64,000 nucleotides of DNA from assembly GCF_018860805.1 (NCBI RefSeq), contig NZ_JAHKQR010000001.1, positions 186,001-250,000 of the forward strand, in the 5' to 3' direction. Source of the stretch: Aestuariibacter sp. A3R04. GTDB lineage: Bacteria > Pseudomonadota > Gammaproteobacteria > Enterobacterales > Alteromonadaceae. The notes under the pieces are model-generated. The model did not search any database, had not been told where the DNA came from, and saw only the letters and a program-made list of their open reading frames with translations. Shown in pieces: positions 26,483-36,196 of the stretch (the first letter of the stretch is position 1; the number at the start of each line of letters is the position of its first letter). The position numbers and the translations under genes are program-made.

Positions 26483-27835
26483 GTGCATCATTCCGCGCCT
26501 GCTAATTTTTTCGGGTTAACCCCCATATTGTTTTTTGTCGGTATCATGGTTTTTGCTGGTATCTGGACAGATGATGTTACAGCGATGCCGGTATTGGTAG
26601 CGTTTTTCCTGGCGGCCGGGTACGCATTGTGTCTTAATCCCAAACACCAGCGGTTGAGTTTGAATGAAAAAATTGCAGCATTTTGTGAAGGTGCAGGAAA
26701 TAAAAACATAGTTCTGTTAGTACTGATATTTTTACTGGCCGGGGCTTTTTATTCACTTACCATCGATATTGGAGCCCGTGATGCAACGGTGAATCTCGCG
26801 TTAAGTGTAATCCCTACACCGCTCATTTTGCCCGGGCTATTTGTGATCTGCTGTTTTATTTCATTCTCCATGGGTACCTCTACTGGCACTATCACGGCTT
26901 TGGCCCCCATTGGCTTGGGATTGGCCGACGGACTTGGTGTACCGCCAGCATTGCTGGCAGGCGTCGTGGTGGGGGGAGCAATGTTTGGCGATAATTTATC
27001 TTTCGTTTCCGATACCACCATAGCTGCCACGCGTAGTCAGGGGGTGCAGTTAACCGACAAGTTCAAGGCTAACCTGCTTATTACGTTACCAGCGTCACTC
27101 ATTACTGTGCTAGTCCTTGCTTTTGTGCCTGTGACTCAAAGCAGCGCACTGCAACAGGCTGACTACGACGTGGTGAGAATGCTTCCCTATTTACTGATTA
27201 TCGTCAGTGCTATGGCGGGGGTCAATGTCGTACTGGTGCTCTCTATTGGTATCGCTTCTGCCGGGATTATTGGCCTGATGAATGGCAGTTTTTCTATGAT
27301 GGAAATGTGGCAAAGCATTCAGACCGGTATGGGATGGATGCAAAATTTGTCGCTGATTGCACTAACCATAGGCGGTATTGTGAGCTTAATGCATATCTAT
27401 GGTGGTATTGCTTGGTTAATCCGCGCGCTGACGAAAAAAGTGCGGGGCCGTCAGGGGGCAGAATTTAGTATAGCTGCGCTGGTGAGCTTCTTGGATTTGT
27501 CTACCGCTAATAACACCATTTCCATTGTTGCTGCAGGCCCGATTGCCAGTGATCTAAACCGAGAATACGGAGTTGATCCCCGGCGCACGGCTAGCATTCT
27601 CGATGTGTTTTCTTGTAGCTTTCAGGGCATGGTGCCATATGGGGCTCAAATATTAACGGTATCCGCAGTGGGCGGGCTCTCTCCGCTTTCGGTGTCCGCA
27701 TATGCTTGGTATCCCATGCTATTGCTGGTATTTGGCGTACTGGCAATCGCTTTTAATGTGCCGCGATTTGTAACCAGCCCGCCTGATACTCAATGGCGTA
27801 GTGGTAACCAGAATTCAGCAACCAGCCCTCCCTGA
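26483..27835 (+). CDS. NhaC-family Na+/H+ antiporter
   Basis: This is a polytopic inner-membrane antiporter of the NhaC superfamily, with about 11-12 hydrophobic segments in 450 residues. The family signature '[23 protein letters not shown]' is present (given by its core [13 protein letters not shown]). Conserved polar spots '[16 protein letters not shown]' and '[16 protein letters not shown]' lie in other helices. The start is GTG with GAGG six bases upstream. It converges on envZ and the two coding regions overlap by 46 bases, so neither has room for its own terminator there. It probably exports Na+ or takes part in pH control. Confidence 0.87.
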   Translation: MHHSAPANFFGLTPILFFVGIMVFAGIWTDDVTAMPVLVAFFLAAGYALCLNPKHQRLSLNEKIAAFCEGAGNKNIVLLVLIFLLAGAFYSLTIDIGARDATVNLALSVIPTPLILPGLFVICCFISFSMGTSTGTITALAPIGLGLADGLGVPPALLAGVVVGGAMFGDNLSFVSDTTIAATRSQGVQLTDKFKANLLITLPASLITVLVLAFVPVTQSSALQQADYDVVRMLPYLLIIVSAMAGVNVVLVLSIGIASAGIIGLMNGSFSMMEMWQSIQTGMGWMQNLSLIALTIGGIVSLMHIYGGIAWLIRALTKKVRGRQGAEFSIAALVSFLDLSTANNTISIVAAGPIASDLNREYGVDPRRTASILDVFSCSFQGMVPYGAQILTVSAVGGLSPLSVSAYAWYPMLLLVFGVLAIAFNVPRFVTSPPDTQWRSGNQNSATSPP

Positions 27836-29106
27836 GGATGATTTCTCAGGGTAATTTGGCCAAGGTGCATGTTGATGATTTTTCGGGTAATTGCTAATCC
27901 CAGGCCTGAACCCAGAGAGCCCCTGGCTTTGTCACCTTGTTTAAAAGGGATGAAGACATTATCCAGTTCATCTTCGGGTATACCAGGTCCGAAGTCTCTT
28001 ATTCGGCAGTACACACGGTGTTGCGATTTGTCGTGAAAAGTACTCACGACAATGCGCTGGGTACCGTAGCGAAAGGCATTTTCAATAAGGTTGTCCAACA
28101 CCCGTTTTAGCGCAACTTTGCGCACAGGTGTATTGGGAAGCGTGTTTAGTTTTAATGCAATATGATGATTCTGATGACGCCCGTGAAGTTTAACCAGTTC
28201 CTCAATAAGGGTATTTAGATTTACCGTTTCCCACTGCTCTGTGCGGTCGCTACGTGCATATTCAATAAACTGGTCAATAATGGCATTCATATCCTCGATG
28301 TCTTCGTTGATGCCGTCCCGAATCCAGTCGTTGTCTTCGGGTAGCATTTCTGATGCCAGGCGAATACGAGTGAGTGGCGTGCGAAGATCGTGGGATATGC
28401 CAGCTGTCATTAGTGTGCGTTCATCCTCGAGTTGTTTAATACCCTGACTCATTCGATTGAAAGCCCGGGTTACCTCACGCATTTCCGTGCTCCCTTGTTC
28501 TTTAAGCGGCGGTGGGAACAAACCTTGTCCAACTTGAATAGCCGCTTGCTGTAACGCCTGAAGAGGCCGGTTGAGGTGGCGAACGAACCACCAGCCACCT
28601 GTTACACTGAGGATGCCGATAACCATCAAATACATGGTTGGCGGAGGTGAAGCATTGTTGTCGTTGCCACCTACCAATGGAATGCTCACCCAGGAGTTTG
28701 GATAGGATGAAAGCGAAATCCACACCCGATAGGGTTCGTTGCCTACTGATGTTTCTGTGGTACTGATCCTGACATCCGCGTTAACCCCCATTTGTTTGGA
28801 AACCTGTGCCGACATGAAGTTGTAATGTGTGGCCGATTTAAGCCCTTGCTGAAGTGCCTGTTCGGTGGTCATGATTTCCACCTTCGTGCGTTTTGCGTAA
28901 TCAAGTCGTGCTTCGAGGGGGGCATCCATGAGGTTAAATGCGTTAACACTCTGTACCTGGGTGGCCAGTAAGCTACTGATTTGTTTTGTTGTTGGATGGA
29001 CAAAGTAATAGGTGACAGACAGATACGACACGACCTGATTAATCAGCAGCAATACGCCAATCAAGAGTACAGTTTGGCCGAATGCGCTAGAGGGTAAAAT
29101 ACGCAT
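27790..29106 (-). CDS. envZ: Osmosensing sensor histidine kinase EnvZ
   Basis: EnvZ senses osmolarity at the inner membrane and phosphorylates OmpR. The 438-residue product has a first membrane helix at 10-35, a periplasmic domain to about 157, a second helix near 158-175, a HAMP domain, and the H-box '[18 protein letters not shown]' with His239. The C-terminal ATPase follows with '[11 protein letters not shown]' (N box), '[14 protein letters not shown]' (G1) and '[12 protein letters not shown]' (G2). It follows ompR by 11 bases, forming the usual ompR-envZ operon. Confidence 0.94.
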   Translation of the reverse strand: MRILPSSAFGQTVLLIGVLLLINQVVSYLSVTYYFVHPTTKQISSLLATQVQSVNAFNLMDAPLEARLDYAKRTKVEIMTTEQALQQGLKSATHYNFMSAQVSKQMGVNADVRISTTETSVGNEPYRVWISLSSYPNSWVSIPLVGGNDNNASPPPTMYLMVIGILSVTGGWWFVRHLNRPLQALQQAAIQVGQGLFPPPLKEQGSTEMREVTRAFNRMSQGIKQLEDERTLMTAGISHDLRTPLTRIRLASEMLPEDNDWIRDGINEDIEDMNAIIDQFIEYARSDRTEQWETVNLNTLIEELVKLHGRHQNHHIALKLNTLPNTPVRKVALKRVLDNLIENAFRYGTQRIVVSTFHDKSQHRVYCRIRDFGPGIPEDELDNVFIPFKQGDKARGSLGSGLGLAITRKIINMHLGQITLRNHPQGGLVAEFWLPLRH

Positions 29107-29117
29107 AGCAAGTCAGG

Positions 29118-29843
29118 CTATGCCTGAGATTCACCATCGGGTACAAAAACGTAGCCGAGCCCCCACACGGTTTGAATATAGCGAGGACTGGCGGGGTCTT
29201 TTTCCAACATGCGGCGCAAACGGGATACCTGAACGTCAATACTGCGTTCCAGAGCACTGTAGTCGCGGCCTCTGGCAAGGTTCATTAACTTGTCCCGGGA
29301 AAGTGGTTCCCGGGGGTGGGTGACCAGCGATTTTAATACGGCAAATTCACCGCTGGTTAGTGTCAATGGTACGCCTGACGCGCTCATTTCACGTGTGGCC
29401 AAATTTAGACGGTATTCGCCAAACTCAACGATTTGCTCGTCTTTGGAGGGCGCACCCGGGGCTTCCGTGGTTTTTCTGCGCAGTACCGCTTTTGCCCGGG
29501 CGAGTAACTCCCGGGGATTGAAAGGTTTTGGCAGATAATCATCTGCACCCATTTCCAGCCCAATGATGCGGTCGACTTCATCGCCTTTTGCCGTGAGCAT
29601 GATAATGGGCATGTCGTTATCAGACTGGCGCATACGCCGGCAGATAGACAATCCATCTTCGCCGGGAAGCATGAGGTCTAACACCATCAGGTGGAAATTT
29701 TCTCGTTCCAGCAATCTGTCCATCTGTTCTGCGTTGGCAGCGGACCGAACCTGAAAACCCTGCTCAACCAAATAGCGTTCGAGTAAACTTCTCAAGCGCA
29801 TATCATCGTCGACAACCAGTATTTTGGACGTTTCCTGACCCAT
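29118..29843 (-). CDS. ompR: Response regulator OmpR
   Basis: OmpR is the DNA-binding partner of EnvZ. The 241-residue product has a receiver domain with the acidic pocket VVDDD, phospho-acceptor Asp56 in 'HLMVLDLMLPGEDG', and Lys in 'IIMLTAKGDE'. A winged-helix domain ends 'YIQTVWGLGYVFVPDGE'. AAGGAATAAGAGTC precedes the ATG. An inverted repeat lies 45-70 bp upstream. The pair follows nhaD on the same strand. Confidence 0.96.
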   Translation of the reverse strand: MGQETSKILVVDDDMRLRSLLERYLVEQGFQVRSAANAEQMDRLLERENFHLMVLDLMLPGEDGLSICRRMRQSDNDMPIIMLTAKGDEVDRIIGLEMGADDYLPKPFNPRELLARAKAVLRRKTTEAPGAPSKDEQIVEFGEYRLNLATREMSASGVPLTLTSGEFAVLKSLVTHPREPLSRDKLMNLARGRDYSALERSIDVQVSRLRRMLEKDPASPRYIQTVWGLGYVFVPDGESQA

Positions 29844-29887
29844 GACTCTTATTCCTAAGGTGGCAAATACCGCTATTGTTATTCGAG

Positions 29888-29914
29888 AACGGTGACAAAA
29901 AACATGTCACCGTT
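29888..29914 (-). promoter_or_regulatory. Perfect 10-bp inverted repeat upstream of ompR
   Basis: AACGGTGACA-N7-TGTCACCGTT sits between the nhaD stop and the ompR start. On the minus strand it is preceded by TATAGT and TATACA elements that could be -10 boxes, so it may be a leader hairpin or operator for ompR-envZ. It could also end nhaD transcripts, but the U-tract is weak. Confidence 0.45.
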
Positions 29915-29979
29915 GTTGTATAGCCTAACTATACTCAGTAAAAGTCACAGACAAAAGTACTGATATGTTGCAAATAATG

Positions 29980-31227
29980 TCAGCCTAACACCGCATTTGC
30001 CATTAGCAGTACCATTGCATATCCGAGGGTGTAGGCCAGCAACAGTAACAGCGCAAACTTTCCGTACCCCGCAAATGTAAGCCCTTTGACTTTGCTCATG
30101 GTAACAATGCCCGCGGAAGAACCGATGATGAGCAGCGATCCCCCTACGCCCACCGCATAAGTAAAGGCCATCCATTCAGGTGTGGACATGGTAATGTCGG
30201 CTTTCAATAGCGCGGCGGTAAGTGGTACGTTATCAATCATCGATGATAGAACACCCATGATAAAGTTCGCACCAGTGGTTGGGAACACATTGTAGACTTC
30301 CAGTAATGCGCCCAATGCGTGGATGTGATCCAACATGCCCACCAGAAGCAGTACACCAAGGAAGAACAGTAAGGTGTCGAACTCAATCAGGCGGATATAA
30401 TCTAAAATCGGATCTTCGAATTTTTCTTCTCCCATAAACGTCGCCACCAGGAACATAATCGCCATACCTGCGAGGAAACACAACATGGGCGGTATAGCGA
30501 AAAGCACGTTAGCCACCAATGTGAGAATAATGGTTGAAAGAAAAGTACCGGCAATGACATAGTCCACTGAACGAAGTTCGTGTTTGGTTTTTTTGATTTT
30601 CACTGCGCCATTCATGCCAATACTTAGCATCATAGCTAAAAACAGTACCGCTAATAATGAGGGAATGATAAGCAGTAACAGTTGAGTAATGGTCACCTTG
30701 CCGTCGAGGAAAATCATGAGCGTGGTAACATCACCTGTTATCAGCGATACACCGCCGGAATTCACAGCGAACACTACGAGAACGGCAAATCGCATGGTTT
30801 GATTAAACGGAAGACCCAGTGAGAGTACCATGGCGATAGATACCAGTGTGGCGGTAATATTGTCGGCAAGAGATGAAAAACAAAAACTGAAAATTGCCGT
30901 AAAAAAGATGAGCTGTCGAAGTGTGATTTTGGCTGGCATGATAATATTGAGCATATTTTCAATCATTCCTTTGCGGTTCAGGTACGCAACAAAGGTCATC
31001 GCGGCTACGAGAAACAGCCAGAGAGTGGAAATTTCAGTTATGTTTTCGATTAAGTGCTCGTTGAGTTCCTCAAGCCCAGGCCCCCGGTTGGCATCGATGA
31101 ACAACAAAATCCAGGAAAAGGTTCCAAAAAAAAGCGTTGATTTAGCCTTGTTTACATGAAGTGGCTCTTCAAAAACAACAGCGAGCAACGCCGCTACCGC
31201 AATGCCGATAAGCACGAAATCCAGCAT
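29980..31227 (-). CDS. nhaD: NhaD-type Na+/H+ antiporter
   Basis: This is a 415-residue inner-membrane antiporter of the NhaD / ion-transporter superfamily with about 11-12 helices. Family features are the acidic and polar cluster 'SSLADNITATLVSIAMVLS', 'AVNSGGVSLITGDVTTLMI' and 'SSMIDNVPLTAALL'. NhaD proteins are common in halophilic and marine gammaproteobacteria and work best at alkaline pH. AGAGGAAATATT precedes the ATG. It lies between prkB and ompR-envZ on the same strand. Confidence 0.92.
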   Translation of the reverse strand: MLDFVLIGIAVAALLAVVFEEPLHVNKAKSTLFFGTFSWILLFIDANRGPGLEELNEHLIENITEISTLWLFLVAAMTFVAYLNRKGMIENMLNIIMPAKITLRQLIFFTAIFSFCFSSLADNITATLVSIAMVLSLGLPFNQTMRFAVLVVFAVNSGGVSLITGDVTTLMIFLDGKVTITQLLLLIIPSLLAVLFLAMMLSIGMNGAVKIKKTKHELRSVDYVIAGTFLSTIILTLVANVLFAIPPMLCFLAGMAIMFLVATFMGEEKFEDPILDYIRLIEFDTLLFFLGVLLLVGMLDHIHALGALLEVYNVFPTTGANFIMGVLSSMIDNVPLTAALLKADITMSTPEWMAFTYAVGVGGSLLIIGSSAGIVTMSKVKGLTFAGYGKFALLLLLAYTLGYAMVLLMANAVLG

Positions 31228-31371
31228 AATATTTCCTCTAATTAAACTGGGGAAATTATACGGTTTTAATGGTGCTATAAAAACGACAACTGCGCTGTAA
31301 GCGGCGTAAAATCAGTTATACTCAGCATATATTAAAATAATGAAAACAGGGTGGGAACACTGTGTTAATCA

Positions 31372-32274
31372 CTATTGATCTCCTACCCAATCCATCTGGC
31401 TTCCCGCTCTGCGCTTCTGGTCGAGAATGTCCTCAATTAATGGCGTTAGAATTAACTCCATTGCCAACCCCATTTTCCCACCAGGCACAACTAACGTGTT
31501 GATGCGAGACATAAACGCGCCATCAATCATTTGTAACAAATAGGGGTAATCTACATTCTTCATTTCCCGGCGAAAGCGCACCACTACGAAGCTTTCGTCT
31601 TGGGTGGGAATTTCCCTGGCACTGAATGGATTCGAAGTATCCACTGTGGGCACTCGTTGAAAGTTGACGTGGGTTTTCGAGAATTGTGGCGTGATGTACT
31701 GGAAATAGTCGTCCAAACCGCGAACGATGCTACTCATTACCGCTTCCCGGGAGTGACCGCGATCAGTAGTATCCCGTACGATTTTTTGAATCCATTCCAA
31801 ATTTACAATTGGCACCATGCCCACCAGTAAATCCACGTGCTTGGCCACGTCGTTTTCTTCGGTAACCACACCGCCGTGCAGGCCTTCGTAGAACAACAGG
31901 TCAGTATTTTCCGGTAACGCCTGCCAAGGGGTGAATGTGCCTGGCATTTGATTAAACGGAACGGCTTCATCGAAGGTGTGCAGATATTGTCTGAACTGGC
32001 CTGTTCCCGTTTGGCTGTATTCGCGAAAAAGCGTCTCGAGCAATTCAAAATCATTGGCCCGGGGGCCAAAATAACTGATGTGCCGACCTTGCTCTTGTGC
32101 TTTTCTTATTTCCACTTCCATTTCCGGCCGGGTAAACCGGTGAAAACTGTCTCCGCCCACCACAGCCGCATTAACGTTGAGGTTGCGAAAGATATGCCTG
32201 ATAGCATTTGTGGTTGTTGTAGTGCCGGCACCGGACGAACCAGTGATGGCAATTATTGGGTGTTTGGCTGACAT
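31372..32274 (-). CDS. prkB: Phosphoribulokinase-family protein PrkB
   Basis: This is a P-loop kinase of the phosphoribulokinase class found in many non-autotrophic gammaproteobacteria. The ATG at 32272-32274 (300 residues) is preferred over a TTG three codons upstream, because 'MSAKHPIIAITGSSGAGTTT' then opens as usual with the P-loop at residues 12-20. Later landmarks are 'VVGGDSFHRFTRPEM', 'LLFYEGLHGGVV' and 'DLLVGMVPIVNLEWIQKI'. No Calvin-cycle gene is nearby, so carbon fixation is not implied; the true substrate in such bacteria is unsettled. Confidence 0.92.
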   Translation of the reverse strand: MSAKHPIIAITGSSGAGTTTTTNAIRHIFRNLNVNAAVVGGDSFHRFTRPEMEVEIRKAQEQGRHISYFGPRANDFELLETLFREYSQTGTGQFRQYLHTFDEAVPFNQMPGTFTPWQALPENTDLLFYEGLHGGVVTEENDVAKHVDLLVGMVPIVNLEWIQKIVRDTTDRGHSREAVMSSIVRGLDDYFQYITPQFSKTHVNFQRVPTVDTSNPFSAREIPTQDESFVVVRFRREMKNVDYPYLLQMIDGAFMSRINTLVVPGGKMGLAMELILTPLIEDILDQKRRAGSQMDWVGDQ

Positions 32275-32399
32275 AATAGGCAATCAAAGATATTGGAACA
32301 CTGTTATAAGCTGTCAGCAATGAAGAATCAAGGGGGCATGAAATTAGTGCAATAAATCACTAACCGAATTTACTGATAGACGCTATTATTAAATTGTAA

Positions 32400-33785
32400 A
32401 TGGACAGTTTACTGTATTGGCTCTCGTGCTGTGTGATATATGCATCCGGGGACCTTTGCGGCATCATGTTGACGGTAGTGGGTGATACGCACATGACACT
32501 GAATAGAGAAGAAAAAGAGCAATTTGTATTACTAAGATCGCTTTTTAACAACATCGGTGACGCGGTTTACATTATAGATCCGGAAAGTGCGAATATCCTT
32601 GATGTGAACAAAGCTGGTTACGAAGACCTGGGCATGGAAGCCGACGAAGTGCTCTCGCACACGGTATTTAGCCTGCAAAAAGACGTGCTTGATATTGCGC
32701 ACTGGCGAGAGATGTTGTCGGTATTGAAATCATCGAACACATTTGTTTTTTCTGGACACCACGTACGCAAAGACGGTACAGAATTCCCAGTTGAAGTGCA
32801 CACCAATTATCTTGTTCACGATGGTGTTGAATACCTTATCTCCATCGCCAGGGATATTACCGAGCGCGTGCGCATGCAAGCAGAGCTTAAAACCCGAGAA
32901 CCCCAGTTGCGCTATATGCTCAACGCCGCTGGAGACGGTCTGTGGGATTGGAACATCCTCACTGACGAGGTTTTCTTTAGCCCGCAACTAAAGAGAATGC
33001 TCGGATATGGTCCCCATGAAATGAAGCCTCATTTGGACAGTTGGAAATCAAATGTTCATCCGGATGACCTGCCTCGGGTATACGGGGCGTTGCAATCTCA
33101 TTTACAAGGTGAAAATACCCGCTATGACGCAGAATACAGGTTGCGAAATCGCAACGGTCAGTACTTGTGGGTACACGACCACGGTACAGTATGCGAACGC
33201 AATGAACTGGGTGAAGCCACCCGCGTAGTGGGCATGGTACGAAATGTGACTGCCAGTAAGGAGTTGGAGCAAAAACTCCGGGAACTGGCTTCAAGAGATG
33301 AGCTCACCCAATTGCTAAACAGACGGGCAGGTTACGAACAGTTTTCCCGCTATCTGGCGTTGTCCAAACGTCAGGGGCAACCTTTATCTGTTGCGTTGTT
33401 CGACCTTGACCACTTTAAACAGATCAACGATCAGTGCGGTCATCTGGTTGGCGATAAAGTGCTAAAAAACACCGCCTCTTTGATGGCCGCTGAACTCCGT
33501 AAGAGCGATGTATTATTGCGGTGGGGGGGGGAAGAGTTTCTTCTGTTAATGCCAGACACCGACATCATGCATGCTTTCAAATTGTGCGAACGCTTACGAC
33601 GATCATTTTCACAAAACGCTGCCCAGTGTGAGCTTCCCCATCAGACTATAACACTGAGTGGTGGTATCGCTTGTTATCCGGCTAATGGCAACACTATTGA
33701 GGACATTGTTAAATGTGCCGATGATGCCATGTATAAGGCGAAAAACGCCGGCCGGGACAAGGTTTGCATCAGTGACGCTCCGTAG
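32400..33785 (+). CDS. Diguanylate cyclase with two PAS domains
   Basis: This protein makes cyclic di-GMP. From the ATG at 32400 it is 461 residues. The first 31 have no clear domain, and an ATG at 32493 (MTLNREEKEQF) is an equally good start. A PAS domain runs about 40-150 ('VYIIDPESANILDVNKAGYE'), then a second PAS/PAC about 165-290 ('LRYMLNAAGDGLWDWNI', 'FFSPQLKRMLGY'). The GGDEF domain follows, with active site RWGGEEFLLL and the inhibitory I-site RKSD five residues before it. So it should be active and product-inhibited. No membrane helix is evident unless the N-terminal hydrophobic stretch (LLYWLSCCVIYA) is used. Confidence 0.92.
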   Translation: MDSLLYWLSCCVIYASGDLCGIMLTVVGDTHMTLNREEKEQFVLLRSLFNNIGDAVYIIDPESANILDVNKAGYEDLGMEADEVLSHTVFSLQKDVLDIAHWREMLSVLKSSNTFVFSGHHVRKDGTEFPVEVHTNYLVHDGVEYLISIARDITERVRMQAELKTREPQLRYMLNAAGDGLWDWNILTDEVFFSPQLKRMLGYGPHEMKPHLDSWKSNVHPDDLPRVYGALQSHLQGENTRYDAEYRLRNRNGQYLWVHDHGTVCERNELGEATRVVGMVRNVTASKELEQKLRELASRDELTQLLNRRAGYEQFSRYLALSKRQGQPLSVALFDLDHFKQINDQCGHLVGDKVLKNTASLMAAELRKSDVLLRWGGEEFLLLMPDTDIMHAFKLCERLRRSFSQNAAQCELPHQTITLSGGIACYPANGNTIEDIVKCADDAMYKAKNAGRDKVCISDAP

Positions 33786-33803
33786 CCAAAGGCATACCTT
33801 ACG

Positions 33804-34730
33804 TCAGGAATGTTGCCGATGTTTGAGTAGTTTTACTATGAGTTCTGCCTCTTCTTTGTCAAGGTGTAGCAGCGCCCTGACCTTTTCAATATGCTGAAAT
33901 TCTGACTCGGTGAGGTGGCCGTCTTCCATTGCGTTGGTAACTAAGTCGCGAAATCTCTCCCGGCGTACGTGTAATTGTGCGGTAAAACTTGAAGATAGAA
34001 TACCAGCTGGAAGGGCGTAGAGCGCGACCCCCATTAGTGTAACCAGTCCACCGAACACCTTACCTATCGAAGACACTGGTACTACGTCACCGTACCCTAC
34101 GGTTGTTAGCGTAACCAGTGCCCACCACATTGCCTTGGGAATAGTACCGAACGCTTCTGGCTGCACATGTCGCTCAAGGTAATAAATGCCCGTAGCGGCA
34201 AAAGTCATGACAATTAACAGCACGCTCATGGCTGCAATGAGGGTTTTTGCCTCGTTGCGTAACACTTGCCAAAGTAACTGTACCGAGCGTGAATACCTAC
34301 CCAGTTTAATGAGACGGGTAAGTCGCAACAGCCGAAGTATGCGTAAATCTATTGTAAAAAACATACTGAGGTAGAAGGGGAGAATGGCCAGTAAATCAAT
34401 AATGGCCATAGGAGAGGCCATGTAATGCAAGCGCTGCTGCCACAGTGGCTTATGGCTGTGCTTTTCGTTGAATTCCTCTACCGAGCACCATACCCTCACG
34501 AGGTATTCAACGGTAAAAATGGCCACGGAAACCGCATCGAACATCCGCAACTCATGGCGCCATTCTGCTATTACTGAGGGGACGGTTTCCAGCATCATCG
34601 CTACAGCGTTGGTAAAGATGAGGACTATTAGGAAATAATCAAACACACGACTTGGCCATTCGCCAGGCTGATTTTCGCGGTAGGGCCGGGTAATACTGTG
34701 AACTTTCCTGCGCAGTGGTTGTTTTTCCAT
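33804..34730 (-). CDS. Voltage-gated-type potassium channel
   Basis: This is a six-helix cation channel subunit of 308 residues. Helices S1-S6 occupy about residues 28-245. S4 carries regularly spaced arginines (LRILRLLRLTRLIKL, 129-143), and the pore has the K+ selectivity filter TVGYGD at 210-215. The C-terminal cytoplasmic part ('RERFRDLVTNAMEDGHLTESEF') resembles a SHOCT-like short helical module. It converges on the diguanylate cyclase gene, and follows the permease gene by 77 bases on the same strand. Confidence 0.9.
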   Translation of the reverse strand: MEKQPLRRKVHSITRPYRENQPGEWPSRVFDYFLIVLIFTNAVAMMLETVPSVIAEWRHELRMFDAVSVAIFTVEYLVRVWCSVEEFNEKHSHKPLWQQRLHYMASPMAIIDLLAILPFYLSMFFTIDLRILRLLRLTRLIKLGRYSRSVQLLWQVLRNEAKTLIAAMSVLLIVMTFAATGIYYLERHVQPEAFGTIPKAMWWALVTLTTVGYGDVVPVSSIGKVFGGLVTLMGVALYALPAGILSSSFTAQLHVRRERFRDLVTNAMEDGHLTESEFQHIEKVRALLHLDKEEAELIVKLLKHRQHS

Positions 34731-34807
34731 GGTTTTGGCCTATCAATGCTGCTTTAGTTTACTGTAGCGGGAAATGGGGGAAAAGCGCTAAAAAAACGCT
34801 GCCCGAG

Positions 34808-36094
34808 TTATTTACTGTGTTCGATTATGTCATCCACTATGGCCTGTTCTTCGGAAAGTGAATCGTCGATCGGATCTTTGTTCGGTAAAGCGGCGTTTAA
34901 CAAAATAGCGACGACACTGCACAGGCTAATTCCTTGCAGGGTAAATTCACCCTGACCGAACACCATACCGCCAATGCCAAAAACCAGTGTTGTGGACACA
35001 ATAACCAGGTTACGTGATTTGGCTAAATCTATTTGCGCTTTAACCAAGGTATTTAACCCTACAGTTGCAATAGACCCAAAGAGCAAAATCATGATGCCAC
35101 CCATTACCGGGGTAGGAATAGTTTGCAGGGCACTGCCGAACTTGGCAAACCAAGCTACCGCGATAGCAAATACAGCTGCCCAGGTCATCACGCGCGGATC
35201 GAAAGATCTAGTTAGCATGACGGCACCGGTGACCTCTGAATATGTTGTGTTTGGCGGCCCGCCAAAGCAGGCTGCGGCCGACGTTGCAAGCCCGTCACCA
35301 AACAGAGTTCTGTGCAGTCCCGGTTTTTGCAGATAGCGTTTACCGGTAATATTGCTGATGGCCAGAATATCACCCACGTGTTCCACAGCCGGGGCGATCG
35401 CTACGGGGATCATAAACAGCACGGCTTGCCAGTTAAACGTTGGCAAAACGAAGTTGGGCATGGCGAACCACGGCGCTTGGGCTACGGTTTCTACTGATAC
35501 CATTCCGGTGAATGAGGCTATCAATGTGCCCGTCATTACACCAAATAAAATGGGGACCAGTTTAAACACACCTTTTGCAAAAACCGCCGCCGACAAGGTG
35601 GCAGTTAATGCAGCCATTGATACCCAAATAGCTTCTGCGTAGGGATAAAGGGTGAGTGAACCATCTCCGCTTTTCCCCAACGCCATATTCACCGCTACTG
35701 GCGCAAGGCCTAAACCAATAACCATGATCACCGGACCGGTGACCACCGGCGGCATCCAGCGGTGAATGAAACCCGCCCCCTTGAACCTCACGGCAAAGGC
35801 CAGAAGCATGTATACCAAACCGGCGGCAAATAAGCCGCCCATGGTGTCAGACACGCCCCAGTTTTTTACCGATGCCGCAATCGGTGCGATAAAGGCAAAA
35901 GAAGAGGCAAGAAAGATGGGAATAGTTCGTTTTGTGACAACCTGAAATAGCAAGGTTCCCAAGCCTGCGGTGAATAATGCGACACTGGGGTCCAAGCCTG
36001 TAAGCAGGGGAACCAGTACCAGTGCGCCGAAGGCCACAAACAACATTTGTGCACCAGATGCCATGAGTCGAAAAGTGGGCGTGGCAAAGGACAT
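34808..36094 (-). CDS. uraA: Uracil-xanthine permease (NCS2 family)
   Basis: This is a nucleobase:cation symporter of the NCS2 family, 428 residues with about 14 helices. Family landmarks are 'AFGALVLVPLLTGLDPSVALF', 'MPPVVTGPVIMVIGLGLAPVAV', the substrate-binding 'IAPAVEHVGDILAISNITGK', 'LFGDGLATSAAACFGGPPNTTYSE' and 'GGIMILLFG' (each shown as short cores). The Glu in 'AVEHVGD' and the 'GGPPNTTY' loop fit UraA rather than the xanthine group, but uracil specificity is inferred. GAGGAAGTAAC precedes the ATG. A long hairpin lies in the leader between purD and this gene. Confidence 0.88.
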   Translation of the reverse strand: MSFATPTFRLMASGAQMLFVAFGALVLVPLLTGLDPSVALFTAGLGTLLFQVVTKRTIPIFLASSFAFIAPIAASVKNWGVSDTMGGLFAAGLVYMLLAFAVRFKGAGFIHRWMPPVVTGPVIMVIGLGLAPVAVNMALGKSGDGSLTLYPYAEAIWVSMAALTATLSAAVFAKGVFKLVPILFGVMTGTLIASFTGMVSVETVAQAPWFAMPNFVLPTFNWQAVLFMIPVAIAPAVEHVGDILAISNITGKRYLQKPGLHRTLFGDGLATSAAACFGGPPNTTYSEVTGAVMLTRSFDPRVMTWAAVFAIAVAWFAKFGSALQTIPTPVMGGIMILLFGSIATVGLNTLVKAQIDLAKSRNLVIVSTTLVFGIGGMVFGQGEFTLQGISLCSVVAILLNAALPNKDPIDDSLSEEQAIVDDIIEHSK

Positions 36095-36131
36095 GTTACT
36101 TCCTCGTACTAAATGGTGTCAGATGTAAACA

Positions 36132-36168
36132 GGGGAGCCGCAAGCCAAACACTGGCTAACGGCTCCCC
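36132..36168 (-). terminator. Long two-part hairpin between purD and uraA
   Basis: An outer 9-bp stem GGGGAGCCG / CGGCTCCCC encloses an inner 5-bp stem AGCCA / TGGCT. It lies 29 bases after the purD stop and about 40 bases before the permease start codon's ribosome site on the transcript of the other gene order (purD is downstream of uraA's neighbour region on the map, both read leftward). The U-tract is poor (CCCCTGTTTAC on one side), so it is either a weak terminator or a leader structure. Confidence 0.5.
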
Positions 36169-36196
36169 TAGCACTGTTTGTGAATATTAGTGGGCG

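Noticed and set aside
27790-27835. 46-bp overlap between the nhaC-type gene and envZ, suspected to be a frameshift or wrong stop.
   Set aside because: Both C-termini look natural: EnvZ ends just after its G2 box region as usual, and the antiporter tail after the last helix is polar and variable.
31372-32274. Phosphoribulokinase-type gene taken as a sign of carbon fixation.
   Set aside because: PrkB homologues are common in heterotrophic gammaproteobacteria and no RuBisCO or Calvin-cycle gene is nearby.
32400-32492. Upstream extension of the diguanylate cyclase as a membrane anchor.
   Set aside because: The hydrophobic stretch is short, interrupted by polar and cysteine residues, and there is no ribosome site before the first ATG; the start is left open.
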